NCBI RefSeq assembly: GCF_021277265.1
Contig: NZ_JAJSOH010000011.1
Coordinates: 62,001-126,000, forward strand
Direction of reading: 5' to 3'
Origin: Kineosporia rhizophila
GTDB taxonomy: Bacteria; Actinomycetota; Actinomycetes; Actinomycetales; Kineosporiaceae
DNA length: 64,000 bases
In this document: positions 18,480-26,894 of the stretch, in pieces
Layout of the letters: each line of letters opens with the position of its first letter
Position numbering within the stretch: the stretch's first letter is position 1
Translations under genes and position numbers: made by a program
The notes under the pieces: generated by a model
Told to the model about the DNA's origin: nothing
Database searches by the model: none
The model's input: only the letters and a program-made list of their open reading frames with translations

Positions 18480-18959
18480 ATGAGCGCCGTGACCGTCCTG
18501 GCCGCGGCGCTCATCGTTGTCGGTCTGGCCGGGGTGATCGTGCCGGTCCTGCCCGGGCTGCTGGTGGTGGCCGGCGGGATCCTGCTCTGGGCCTTCGCCG
18601 AGTCCTCGGCCGCGGGCTGGACGGTGTTCGGCCTCGCGGCGGCCGTGCTGCTGCTGGGCACGGTGGTGAAGTACGCACTCCCGGGCCGGAGGCTACGCGA
18701 GGGCGGTGTGCCATGGATCACGTTGGCCTTCGGTGCGCTACTCGGAGTCATCGGCTTTTTCCTGATCCCGGTGATCGGCCTGCCCATCGGCTTCGTGGCC
18801 GGTATCTACCTGGCCGAGCTCACCCGGCTGGGCAGCCATTCCCCGGCCTGGTCCTCCACTCTCGCCGCGGTCCGCGCGGTGGGCCTTTCCATGCTGATCG
18901 AGCTGGCCAGCGGGCTGCTCGCGGCCGCGGTCTGGATCGCCGGGGTCATCTGGGCCTGA
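18480..18959 (+). CDS. DUF456 membrane protein
   Basis: 159 residues, almost entirely hydrophobic. About four or five membrane segments are visible, with the glycine-zipper-rich repeats typical of DUF456 (GLAGVIVPVLPGLLVVAGG, and FGALLGVIGFFLIPVIGLP later). Function is unknown; the repeated GxxxG pattern suggests tight helix packing. The gene ends 14 bases inside the convergent ABC exporter gene. No clear ribosome-binding site was seen, so the ATG at 18480 rests on family length. Confidence 0.85.
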   Translation: MSAVTVLAAALIVVGLAGVIVPVLPGLLVVAGGILLWAFAESSAAGWTVFGLAAAVLLLGTVVKYALPGRRLREGGVPWITLAFGALLGVIGFFLIPVIGLPIGFVAGIYLAELTRLGSHSPAWSSTLAAVRAVGLSMLIELASGLLAAAVWIAGVIWA

Positions 18960-20808
18960 GGCCCGCCCGGGGCAGCACCGGAAGCGGCCGGGTCGAGGCC
19001 TGCGCCGGATAGGCCACCCGGCCCGCCCGCACCTGCACCACCTGATCGGCGTAGCGGGTGAGCGCCCGGTCGTGGGTGACCAGCAGCACCGTCCGGCCCT
19101 GCCCGGTGAGCCGCCGCAGGGTGCGGATCAGCCGTTCGGCGGCCTCCGGGTCCAGCCCGGTGGTCGGCTCGTCCAGCACCAGCACCGGACTGTCCCGCAA
19201 CAGCGCCCGGGCCAGCGAGATCCGCTGCCTCTGCCCGCCGGACAGGGCCCGCCCCCGTTGACCCACGCGGGTGGCCAGGCCCTGCGGGAGGCGGTCGACG
19301 AACTCCGCGGCCCCGCTCTCCTGGGCGGCCTGCCGGATCGCCCCGGTGTCGGCCTGCGGGGCCAGGCCGTAGACGATGTTCTCCCGCACCGACTCGTCGA
19401 ACATGTACGGCTCCTGCGGCAGCAGGGTGATCAGCCGGCGCAGCTGGGCCAGCGGGTAGTCGCGCAGGTCGCGGTCGTCGAGCAGGATCCGGCCGCCGTC
19501 CGGGTCGCGCAGCCGCACCAGAAGGTCCACCAGGGTGGACTTCCCGGAACCGCTCGGCCCGGTGATCATCGTCAGCGAGCCGGCCGGGACCTTCAGGTGC
19601 ACGTCGGTGAGCCGGTCGGCCCGGCCGGGGGAGTGCACGGTGACGCCCTCGATGGTCAGCGAAGCCCGCTCTGAACCGCCGGCTTCGGCCACCGGAGGCT
19701 TCTGACCGGATTCGGCGATACCCGGTGGCAGGTCGAGCAGTTCGACCAGCCGGGCGGCGCTGGTGCCGCAGCCGGCCGCGGTCAGGCCGAGCTGCCCGAG
19801 GGCGGTGATCGGTGGGTAGAGGAAGGTCAGGTAGGCGGTGAACGCCAGCAGCCCGCCCACGGTCAGGTCGCCGGTGGCGATGTCGATCACGCCGATCCCG
19901 ATCACCGCCAGCAGCCCGGCCGTCTCGACCAGTTCGGTCAGCGGCCCCTGCACGGCGGCCAGCCGGGTCTGGCGCAGACGGGCGCGCATCAGCCGGCCGG
20001 AGACCGCGGCCAGCCGGCGGCGCTCGGCGGGCCGGGCGTCGTAGGCCTGCACCAGGGCGGCGTTGCTGATGCTCTGTTCGAGGGCCGAGGTGAGCGCGCC
20101 GTGGGCGATCCGGGTGCGCATCGAGATCCGGTGGGTGCGCCCGGTCAGCCAGCGGTTGAGCAGCCAGACCACCGGCGCGGCGGCCAGCACCACCAGGGCC
20201 AGCAGCCAGCTCTGGCGCCAGGCGGCCACCCCGAACACGACCACCGCGAGCACCGCCCCGGCCGCCTCGATCGGGCCGGTCACGGTGAGGTGCTCGACGT
20301 CTTCGGTGTCGTCGACCACCCGTGAGAGCAGATCGCCGAGGTGACGCCGGTCGAGTTCTTCCGGCGCCACGGTGAGCAGGTGTTCATGGGTCTGGGCCCG
20401 CACACGGCGGGAAACCCGTTCTGCGGCACCGGCCGTGAGGATGGAGCCGGCATAGGTCAGGGACGCGGCGCCCAGGGTCACTGCGGCCCAGATCGCTGCC
20501 GGACCCCAGAACTGACCCAGGTCGGCGTCTTCCACCGCCCCGTCGATCAGGGTGGCGAGCAGTTCGATGCCGACCGCGTCGGCCACCACGGCCAGGGTGA
20601 AGCAGAGCAGGGCGCCGATCATGGCGGTGCGCCGGCCCCGGGTCAGGGGCCAGAAGCGGCGCAGGACCGCCGACCAGCCCAGAGGGGCCGGACCGGCGGG
20701 TTCTTCGTCAGGTTCTTCGGAAGGTGAGGGTACGGACAGACCGGCGGGGCCGGTGATCACCCGAAGGTGACCACCGGCCCCGGCCTGTGCGTCGAGCATG
20801 TCACTCAT
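18946..20808 (-). CDS. ABC exporter, fused permease-ATPase
   Basis: 620 residues. The N-terminal membrane domain has six segments (about 60-330), followed by a nucleotide-binding domain with Walker A GPSGSGKST, Q-loop LLPQEPYMFD, signature LSGGQRQRISLARALL, Walker B VLVLDEPTTGLDP and switch histidine in LVTHDRAL. It should work as a homodimer or as half of a heterodimer. Substrate unknown; lipid, peptide or drug export are all possible. The 3' end overlaps the convergent DUF456 gene by 14 bases. A 40-residue basic ORF lies 42 bases upstream on the same strand and may be in the same operon. Confidence 0.92.
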   Translation of the reverse strand: MSDMLDAQAGAGGHLRVITGPAGLSVPSPSEEPDEEPAGPAPLGWSAVLRRFWPLTRGRRTAMIGALLCFTLAVVADAVGIELLATLIDGAVEDADLGQFWGPAAIWAAVTLGAASLTYAGSILTAGAAERVSRRVRAQTHEHLLTVAPEELDRRHLGDLLSRVVDDTEDVEHLTVTGPIEAAGAVLAVVVFGVAAWRQSWLLALVVLAAAPVVWLLNRWLTGRTHRISMRTRIAHGALTSALEQSISNAALVQAYDARPAERRRLAAVSGRLMRARLRQTRLAAVQGPLTELVETAGLLAVIGIGVIDIATGDLTVGGLLAFTAYLTFLYPPITALGQLGLTAAGCGTSAARLVELLDLPPGIAESGQKPPVAEAGGSERASLTIEGVTVHSPGRADRLTDVHLKVPAGSLTMITGPSGSGKSTLVDLLVRLRDPDGGRILLDDRDLRDYPLAQLRRLITLLPQEPYMFDESVRENIVYGLAPQADTGAIRQAAQESGAAEFVDRLPQGLATRVGQRGRALSGGQRQRISLARALLRDSPVLVLDEPTTGLDPEAAERLIRTLRRLTGQGRTVLLVTHDRALTRYADQVVQVRAGRVAYPAQASTRPLPVLPRAGLRPR

Positions 20809-20850
20809 GGTGTGGTTGTGGAGGCATCTCGGACGTCAGGTCGGTCCGGC

Positions 20851-20973
20851 TCAGTCGCGGCCGGGCCGGTTCGGCTGCGGGTTCTGCGCCTGCTCCTGCT
20901 CCTTGCGGCGCTTCGGCAGGGCCTCGACCTTGGCGGCGGGACGGCGGGTGCGGGCCTTCAGGATCTTCGCCAT
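20851..20973 (-). CDS. Small basic protein, 40 residues, unknown
   Basis: The frame reads MAKILKARTRRPAAKVEALP at the N-terminus and ends QNPQPNRPGRD. It is strongly basic in its first 25 residues, with no membrane segment. The ATG at 20973 has an excellent ribosome-binding site (AGAAGGAG, about 7 bases away), which is the best evidence that it is translated. It precedes the ABC exporter gene by 42 bases. I do not recognise a family; binding to nucleic acid or the ribosome is possible from the charge alone. Confidence 0.6.
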   Translation of the reverse strand: MAKILKARTRRPAAKVEALPKRRKEQEQAQNPQPNRPGRD

Positions 20974-21122
20974 GGTGGTTCTCCTTCTCTCGGTGATTCT
21001 TTCGGCGACTGCGACGGTCTCGCTGTCGTGAGAAGAACTCTGCCCATCGTTCCTGGCAGAACCACGCGCAGAACCTGGCAGCCACCTCTGACAGCGAGTG
21101 ACAGCCTGCTGAAGGGTTTCTG

Positions 21123-21719
21123 CTAGGCGCCGGCCAGCCGGACCAGCACCTGGTCGATGCGTTCGGCCAGCTGCAGACCGGGGCCCAGCGAGGCGGCCCC
21201 GGACACGATCGGGAACACCCGCTCCTGCTGCACCGCGATCTTCTCGAACGAGTACTCCTGGGTGGGCCCGGACTGCGAGGCGGAGGGCTCGGCCAGGCGC
21301 AGCCCGCAGTCGAGCAGCACGGTGGTGTCGGTCCAGGCCGGTCCGAGCGTCCAGAACGTGGTGTCGGTGGCCAGTTGCACGAAGGAGAAGGTGTGCTCGG
21401 CCAGGACGGCGGCGTGTTTCTGCCGGACCGCGGCGGTGCGGGTGCAGTACTCGTCGAGCACGGCGTTCGCCTCGCTGGTGCGCAGGATCAGGTCGGGCTC
21501 GGCGGCGGCGATCTTCTCCACGTCCGGCTCGGTGTAGTCACCGGTCACCGGCACGCCCGCGAGCCGGTCGCCGTAGCGCGCACCGGTGGACTCGTACCCG
21601 CCGCCGCCCACCCCCACCGGCACCAGCCCCACGTCGACCAGGGCGAAGGCGCCGAAGTAGTCGCCGCAGACCACCCGCTGCGGTGCGGCGGGCACGGTGA
21701 CCGGGCCCTTGTCCGTTGC
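21123..21719 (-). pseudogene. Remnant of an iron-siderophore substrate-binding protein
   Basis: The readable frame (from GTG 21695, 190 residues) begins at the VPAAPQRVV motif that normally follows the signal peptide of FepB/FecB-type binding proteins. It contains VEKIAAAEPDLIL, typical of the N-lobe, and a shortened C-lobe (FEKIAVQQERVFPI, then LAERIDQVLVRLAG). The signal peptide is absent; upstream in frame there is only the stop codon of the nitroreductase gene. The long inter-lobe helix region also appears missing (normal length about 300-340 residues). No good ribosome-binding site precedes it. I read it as a 5'-truncated and internally deleted remnant with no permease or ATPase gene nearby. 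Confidence 0.6.
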
Positions 21720-22352
21720 CTACCCCTCCCGCTCGAAAGGTGAGCCGAAAGCGCCGTCGTGACAGACGTCTTCAATCGGTTTCCGGCCTCTGCGCAGGGA
21801 GGGCGAGCGACGGTCGGTGCCGGGTTCCGGCGGGTGGCCCAGGCTGATCACCCCGACGATGCGGCGCTCCGACGGGATCGCGAAGGCCTCGCGCACGGTC
21901 CCGGTCCGGGTCGGCGGCACCCCGAAGAAGCAGCCCGCCAGGCCGGCGTCGACCGCCGCGAGCAGGATGATCATCGAGGCCATGCCGGTGTCGACGTCCC
22001 AGTAGGGCACCGGCCAGCGGGCCTCGTCGCGGTCGGTCCAGCCCTTGTCCGGCTCGGCGTAGCGGTCCAGGTAGGCGTCCCGGTCCGACAGGCACAGGAT
22101 CAGTGCGGGGGCGGTGCGCATGCCGCGCAGCCAGCGGTCGGGTTCCCGGTCGGGCTCGGTGGTGGCCGCCCAGAACCGGCCCACCTGCTCGGGGGTGCTG
22201 AGCACGACGAAGTCCCAGCCCTGGCTGAAGCCGGCGCTCGGAGCCCGCACGGCCAGGTCCAGCAACCGGGTCAGCACCTCGCGGGACACCGGCCGGTCGG
22301 GCCGGTAGCTGCGTACCATCCGGCGGGCCCGGACAACCTGCTCGAATTCCAT
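21720..22352 (-). CDS. Nitroreductase family protein
   Basis: 210 residues. FMN-binding signatures include RRMVRSYRPDRPVSREVL near the start and APSAGFSQGWDFVVL. The GMASMIILLAAVDAGLAGCF segment contributes to the dimer core, and IVGVISLGHPPEP comes near the end. These dimeric flavoproteins reduce nitro groups, quinones or related substrates with NAD(P)H; the physiological substrate is unknown. The ATG at 22352 matches the family start (MEFEQVVRARR). An earlier in-frame extension runs antisense through the divergent GNAT gene and is rejected. The gene's TAG is in frame with the binding-protein remnant behind it. Confidence 0.88.
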   Translation of the reverse strand: MEFEQVVRARRMVRSYRPDRPVSREVLTRLLDLAVRAPSAGFSQGWDFVVLSTPEQVGRFWAATTEPDREPDRWLRGMRTAPALILCLSDRDAYLDRYAEPDKGWTDRDEARWPVPYWDVDTGMASMIILLAAVDAGLAGCFFGVPPTRTGTVREAFAIPSERRIVGVISLGHPPEPGTDRRSPSLRRGRKPIEDVCHDGAFGSPFEREG

Positions 22353-22400
22353 GGCGCGAGCCTGCCACAGGGCAAAAGGACCACCGCGTAGCCTGGTGCC

Positions 22401-25076
22401 GTGGGCCAGTCGACGAACGACCCGCCGGCACGACCGGACTACCCCCTGCACTGGGAGGCGGACGTCGTGCTGCGGGACGGAGCCACCGCACACCTGCGGC
22501 CGATCACCGCCGACGACGCGGACGCGCTCCAGCGCTTCCACGTGCACCAGTCGCCGGACTCCACCTACCTGCGCTTCTTCGCGCCGATGCCCCGGCTCTC
22601 GCCCCGCGACCTGCACCACTTCACCAACGTCGACCACCGCGACCGGGTGGCGCTGATCGCGGTGCTGGGCGAGGACATCGTCGGGGTCGGCCGTTTCGAC
22701 CGGCTCGACCAGGGCTCCGACGCGGCCGAGGTGGCGTTCAACATCAGCGACGCGCACCAGGGCCGGGGGATCAGCTCGGTGCTGCTGGAGCACCTGGCCG
22801 CGGCCGCCCGGGAGAACGGCATCCGCCGGTTCGTGGCCGACGTGCTGCCGCGCAACCGCAAGATGCTGACCGTGTTCCGGGAGGCCGGCTACGAGCTCAC
22901 CAGCCGCTTCGACGACGGGGTGATCGAGGTCCGGTTCACCATCGACCCGACCGAGCGCTCCCGGGCGGTGATGGAGGCGCGGGAGCACCGGGCCGAGGCG
23001 CGCAGCATGGAACGGGTGCTCAACCCGGCCTCGGTGGCGCTGATCGGGGCCAGCCGGCGCACCAACACCGTGGGGCACCGCCTGCTGGCCAACCTGATCG
23101 CCGGCGGGTTCACCGGCCGGCTGCACATCGTGCACCACGAGGCCGACGAGTTGCTCGGCCGGCCCACGGTGCGCCGGCTGGCCGACATCGAGGGCGACAT
23201 CGACCTGGTGCTGGTCGCGATCCCGGCCGAGGGGGTGCTCGACGTGGTGCGCGAGTGCGCCGAGCACGGGGTCCGCGGAATGGTGGTCGTCTCCACCGGT
23301 TTCGCCGAGACCGGCGACGAGGGCCTGGCCCGGCAGCGGGAACTGGTGCGCACCGCCCGCTCTCACGGCATGCGGGTGGTCGGGCCGAACTCGTGGGGGC
23401 TGATCAACGCCGGTGAGGCCGTCCGGCTGAACATGTCACTGATCCCCGACCTGCCCGAAGACGGCCGTCTGGGCCTGTTCTCGCAGTCCGGCGGGCTGGC
23501 GGTGGCGGTGCTGGACGCGGTCGAGCGGCGCGGGCTGGGGGTGTCCACCTTCCTGTCCGCGGGCAACCGGGCCGACGTCTCCGGCAACGACTGCATGCAG
23601 TACTGGGAGGAGGACGCCAACACCGACGCGGTGGGCCTGTACCTGGAGAGCTTCGGCAACCCGCGCAAGTTCTCCCGGATCGCCCGGCGCCTGGCCCGGT
23701 CCAAGCCGGTCATCGTGCTGAAGTCCGGCCTGTCGAGTTTCGGTGTGCCGCCCGGTCATTCGGTGCGAGCGAGCACGGCGCCGCGGGAGGCGTTCGACGC
23801 CATGCTGCGGCAGTCCGGGTGCATCCGGGTGCAGACCGTGGCCGAGATGCTCGACGTGGCCCAGGTGGTCATGCACCAGCCGCTGCCGGCCGGGCCGAAC
23901 GTGGCCATCGTGGGCAACAGCGACGCGCTGAGCACGCTGATCGCCGATGCCTGCGTCGCGGCCGGGCTGGTGGTGGTGCACAAGCCGGTCGCCCTGCACC
24001 CGCAGGCCGACGCCGCGCAGTTCCGGGGTGCGCTGACCGAGGCGTTCGCCGCCGAGCAGGTGCACGCGGTGGTCGCTGCGTTCATCCCGCCCATCGCCAC
24101 CGAGGCCGCAGAGGTGGCCCAGGCGCTGTCCGAGGTGTCGGCCCAGTCTCCGGACATCCCCGTGGTGGCCTGTTTCGTCGGGGTGCACGGCGTGAACCGT
24201 GCCCTGTCCAACCCGCGGCTGATCCCGTCCTACCCCACACCCGAAGAAGCCGTGCGGGCCCTGGCCAAGGCCGAGTGGTACGCCCGCTGGCGGCGTCGCG
24301 ATCCGGGGGAGCGGGTCGACCCCCCTGGCGTGGACCTGGCTGCTGCGCGGGCCGTGGTCGCCGAGGCCCTGGCCGCCGTCCCCGGCGAGGAGAGCACCTC
24401 ACTGAGCCCCGAAGCCTCCGCCCGTCTGCTGGCGGCCTTCGGTATCGAGCTGTGGCCGCGTACCCCCGTCGGCACCGCGTCCGAGGCGGCCGAGGCGGCC
24501 GCGGCGATGGGCTATCCGGTGGTGCTGAAGACCACCGCGCCGCACCTGCGGCACCGGGTCGACCTCGGGGGAGTGCGGCTGAACATCGAGGACGAGAACG
24601 AACTGCGGGCCGACTACGCCCAGATGCGCGCCACGCTCGGCCCCCTGGAGGCCGATCAGCTGGTGGTCCAGCGGATGGCCGAGCCCGGCGTGGCCTGTGT
24701 GCTGCGCACGGTGGAGGACCCGCTCTTCGGCCCGGTGGTGTCGTTCGGGCTGGGCGGGGACGCGGTGGGCCTGCTGGGTGACGTGGCCCACCGGATCCCG
24801 CCGCTGACCGACGTGGACATCTCCGACCTGGTGCGCTCGGTGAAGGCCGCGCCCAAGCTGTTCGGGCACAAGGGCGCCGCCCCGGTCGACGTGCCCGCCC
24901 TGGAGGACGTGATCGGCCGGCTCGCCGTGCTGGCCGACGAACTGCCCGAGGTGGCCGAGCTGGAGCTGAACCCGGTGGTCGTCGCCGGGACCGGGCTGGC
25001 CGTGCTGGACGCCGGGATCCGCCTCGCCCGGCCGGCCGAGCGGGCCGACTCGGTCCGCCGCGAGCTGCCCAGCTGA
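22401..25076 (+). CDS. GNAT acetyltransferase fused to NDP-forming acyl-CoA synthetase
   Basis: 891 residues. An N-terminal GNAT domain (about 15-190; NISDAHQGRGISSVLLEHL holds the acetyl-CoA loop) is followed by a CoA-binding Rossmann domain (ALIGASRRTNTVGHRL, about 210-). A ligase-CoA domain (FSQSGGLAVAVLDAV) comes next, then an ATP-grasp domain in the last 230 residues (AMGYPVVLKTTAPHL, ELELNPVVVAG). This is the Pat-type architecture with the GNAT at the N-terminus. Such proteins acylate lysines, commonly on acyl-CoA synthetases, and may or may not retain ligase activity; the ligase catalytic histidine is not certain here. The GTG at 22401 lies 6 bases after TAGCCT (leaderless). It is divergent from the nitroreductase gene. 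Confidence 0.9.
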   Translation: MGQSTNDPPARPDYPLHWEADVVLRDGATAHLRPITADDADALQRFHVHQSPDSTYLRFFAPMPRLSPRDLHHFTNVDHRDRVALIAVLGEDIVGVGRFDRLDQGSDAAEVAFNISDAHQGRGISSVLLEHLAAAARENGIRRFVADVLPRNRKMLTVFREAGYELTSRFDDGVIEVRFTIDPTERSRAVMEAREHRAEARSMERVLNPASVALIGASRRTNTVGHRLLANLIAGGFTGRLHIVHHEADELLGRPTVRRLADIEGDIDLVLVAIPAEGVLDVVRECAEHGVRGMVVVSTGFAETGDEGLARQRELVRTARSHGMRVVGPNSWGLINAGEAVRLNMSLIPDLPEDGRLGLFSQSGGLAVAVLDAVERRGLGVSTFLSAGNRADVSGNDCMQYWEEDANTDAVGLYLESFGNPRKFSRIARRLARSKPVIVLKSGLSSFGVPPGHSVRASTAPREAFDAMLRQSGCIRVQTVAEMLDVAQVVMHQPLPAGPNVAIVGNSDALSTLIADACVAAGLVVVHKPVALHPQADAAQFRGALTEAFAAEQVHAVVAAFIPPIATEAAEVAQALSEVSAQSPDIPVVACFVGVHGVNRALSNPRLIPSYPTPEEAVRALAKAEWYARWRRRDPGERVDPPGVDLAAARAVVAEALAAVPGEESTSLSPEASARLLAAFGIELWPRTPVGTASEAAEAAAAMGYPVVLKTTAPHLRHRVDLGGVRLNIEDENELRADYAQMRATLGPLEADQLVVQRMAEPGVACVLRTVEDPLFGPVVSFGLGGDAVGLLGDVAHRIPPLTDVDISDLVRSVKAAPKLFGHKGAAPVDVPALEDVIGRLAVLADELPEVAELELNPVVVAGTGLAVLDAGIRLARPAERADSVRRELPS

Positions 25077-25134
25077 TCCGGCGCCCACCGGGCGTGTCTG
25101 CGCCCGGCCCGGGGCGGAGTGACAAGATGGGGCA

Positions 25135-25746
25135 ATGCGTGAACGACCCGGGACGGACGCCGCCGTGAGCCAGACCAACGCCCTGCCCGACGATCTCGTG
25201 GCCGACGTCGAACGGGCCGGTTTCTACCCGGCCCTGGTGCGCGACGCCCTCGACGTGGCGATCGCCGGCGAGGAGGTGGTGTCGTACCTCGTGCAGCAGG
25301 AGACCACCTTCGACCGGGTGGAGGTGCGCCGGCACGTCACCGTGCTCTCGCTCACCCCGACCCGGCTGGTGGTGGCGCACGCCGACGACCACGACCCGGA
25401 CGCGCTCAGCCCCGAGCCCTACGCCTCGGCCTCCACCGAGGCGGTCCCGCTGAGCAAGGTCACCTCGGTGGTGCTCTCGCACGCCGTCACCTCGCCCGAG
25501 CGGCACCGCAGCGGCGCCGTGCCGCGGGAGCTCAGCCTGACCATCGGCTGGGGCTCGCTCACCCGGGTCGACCTGGAGCCCGCCTCCTGCGCCGACCCGG
25601 ACTGCGAGGCCGACCACGGCTACACCGGCACGCTGGCGTCCGACGACATCACGGTGCGCCTGTCGGCCGAGGCCGAGGGGGAGTCCGCGGTCCGCGCGGC
25701 CGCCGCCTTCGCCCGGGCGCTCTCGGCCGCCACCGCCCGCAACTGA
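25135..25746 (+). CDS. DUF5998 family protein
   Basis: 203 residues, soluble. LPDDLVADVERAGFYPALV and RHVTVLSLTPTRLVVAHADD match a family of unknown function conserved across actinobacteria. A CADPDCEADHGY motif near residue 165 could bind a metal. The ATG at 25135 follows CAAGAT by 6 bases, a possible leaderless promoter. It overlaps the downstream phosphodiesterase gene (TGATG), so the two are coupled; the pairing of these two families is common in actinobacteria and suggests a shared, still unknown, job. Confidence 0.85.
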   Translation: MRERPGTDAAVSQTNALPDDLVADVERAGFYPALVRDALDVAIAGEEVVSYLVQQETTFDRVEVRRHVTVLSLTPTRLVVAHADDHDPDALSPEPYASASTEAVPLSKVTSVVLSHAVTSPERHRSGAVPRELSLTIGWGSLTRVDLEPASCADPDCEADHGYTGTLASDDITVRLSAEAEGESAVRAAAAFARALSAATARN

Positions 25747-26834
25747 TGCGCACCCTCGCCGACGTCCTGCCCTCGGCCGCCCTGGCCATCGCCCGCAAGA
25801 AGGGCCCGCTGCCCAAGGCCCGCACGGTCGTCGTCATGCTGGTCGACGGCCTGGGCGACGAATTGCTGCGGGCCAGTTCGGGCCATGCGCCGTTCCTGCG
25901 CCGCCTGCGCGAGAACCCCTACTCCACCCGGCTCAGCTCGGGCTTCCCGAGCACCACGGCGACCAGCCTGGGCATGCTCGGCACCGGCCTGCCCCCGGGC
26001 GCCCACGGCCTGGTCGCGCTCGACGTGCTCGACCCGGCCCGGGACAAGGTGTTCAACGAGCTGATGTGGGACCCGGAGGTCGACCCGCGTCAGTGGCAGC
26101 CCGCCCCCACCGTGTTCGAGCAGGTGGTCGCGTCCGGGCGGGACGTGGTGCGGATCGGCCCGGGCTACTTCGACGGTTCCGGCCTGACCGAGGCGGTGCA
26201 GCGGGGCGGCCGGTTCGTCGCCGCGCAGTCGCTGGACCAGCGGGTCGAGGTGGCGATCGACACCGCCCGCCGTTCCAAGGGCGCGCTGATCTACCTCTAC
26301 TGGGGTGACCTGGACAAGATCGGCCACGAGCAGGGCTGCCGCTCCTGGAACTGGACCGGCGAGCTGGAGCGGGTCGACGCCGGGGCCCAGGCCCTGGCCG
26401 CCGGCCTGCCGGCCGACTGCCTGCTGGTGGTCACCGCCGACCACGGCATGGTCGACGTGCCCTTCGAGAACCGCCTGGACATCGCCCACGAGCCCGAACT
26501 GCTCACCGGCGTGCGGCATCTGGGCGGGGAACCGCGTTCGCTGCAGCTGTACTGCGAGGCGGGCGCGACCGACGACGTGGCCGCCGCCTGGCAGGCCCGG
26601 ATGGGCTCCGACATGACCGTGGTCACCCGGGCGCAGGCAGTCGACGAGGGCTGGTTCGGCCCGGTCGCGCCGCACGTGCTGCCCCGGATCGGCGACGTGG
26701 TCACGGCGGCCACCGGCGAGGTGGCGGTGGTCGACTCGCGCACCGCCCGCCCCCAGGTGCTGCGCCTGCTGGGGCTGCACGGCTCCCGCACCAGCGTCGA
26801 GACCCAGGTTCCCCTCCTGGTCTCCCAGAGCTGA
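25746..26834 (+). CDS. Alkaline phosphatase-superfamily phosphodiesterase
   Basis: 362 residues. The metal site starts in VVVMLVDGLGDELL, the threonine nucleophile lies in GFPSTTATSLGMLGTGLPPG, and further metal ligands lie in YWGDLDKIGHEQG and VVTADHGMVDVP. This is the nucleotide pyrophosphatase/phosphodiesterase branch. No signal peptide is visible, so it appears cytoplasmic, unusual for secreted members but normal in this actinobacterial group. The substrate is unknown. The ATG at 25746 overlaps the DUF5998 stop (TGATG). A strong terminator follows the stop. Confidence 0.9.
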   Translation: MRTLADVLPSAALAIARKKGPLPKARTVVVMLVDGLGDELLRASSGHAPFLRRLRENPYSTRLSSGFPSTTATSLGMLGTGLPPGAHGLVALDVLDPARDKVFNELMWDPEVDPRQWQPAPTVFEQVVASGRDVVRIGPGYFDGSGLTEAVQRGGRFVAAQSLDQRVEVAIDTARRSKGALIYLYWGDLDKIGHEQGCRSWNWTGELERVDAGAQALAAGLPADCLLVVTADHGMVDVPFENRLDIAHEPELLTGVRHLGGEPRSLQLYCEAGATDDVAAAWQARMGSDMTVVTRAQAVDEGWFGPVAPHVLPRIGDVVTAATGEVAVVDSRTARPQVLRLLGLHGSRTSVETQVPLLVSQS

Positions 26835-26841
26835 ACCACAG

Positions 26842-26887
26842 AACAAAGGACGTCGGTCAGCCCTCGGGCTGACCGACGTCCTTTGTT
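26842..26887. terminator. Strong bidirectional hairpin terminator
   Basis: A perfect 22-bp stem: left arm 26842-26863 (starting AACAAAGGACGTCGGTC), right arm 26866-26887 ending CTTTGTT. The A-rich and T-rich feet serve both convergent genes. It shares the GACGTC-containing core with the terminators at 9484 and 35089. Confidence 0.93.
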
Positions 26888-26894
26888 GGTCGGT

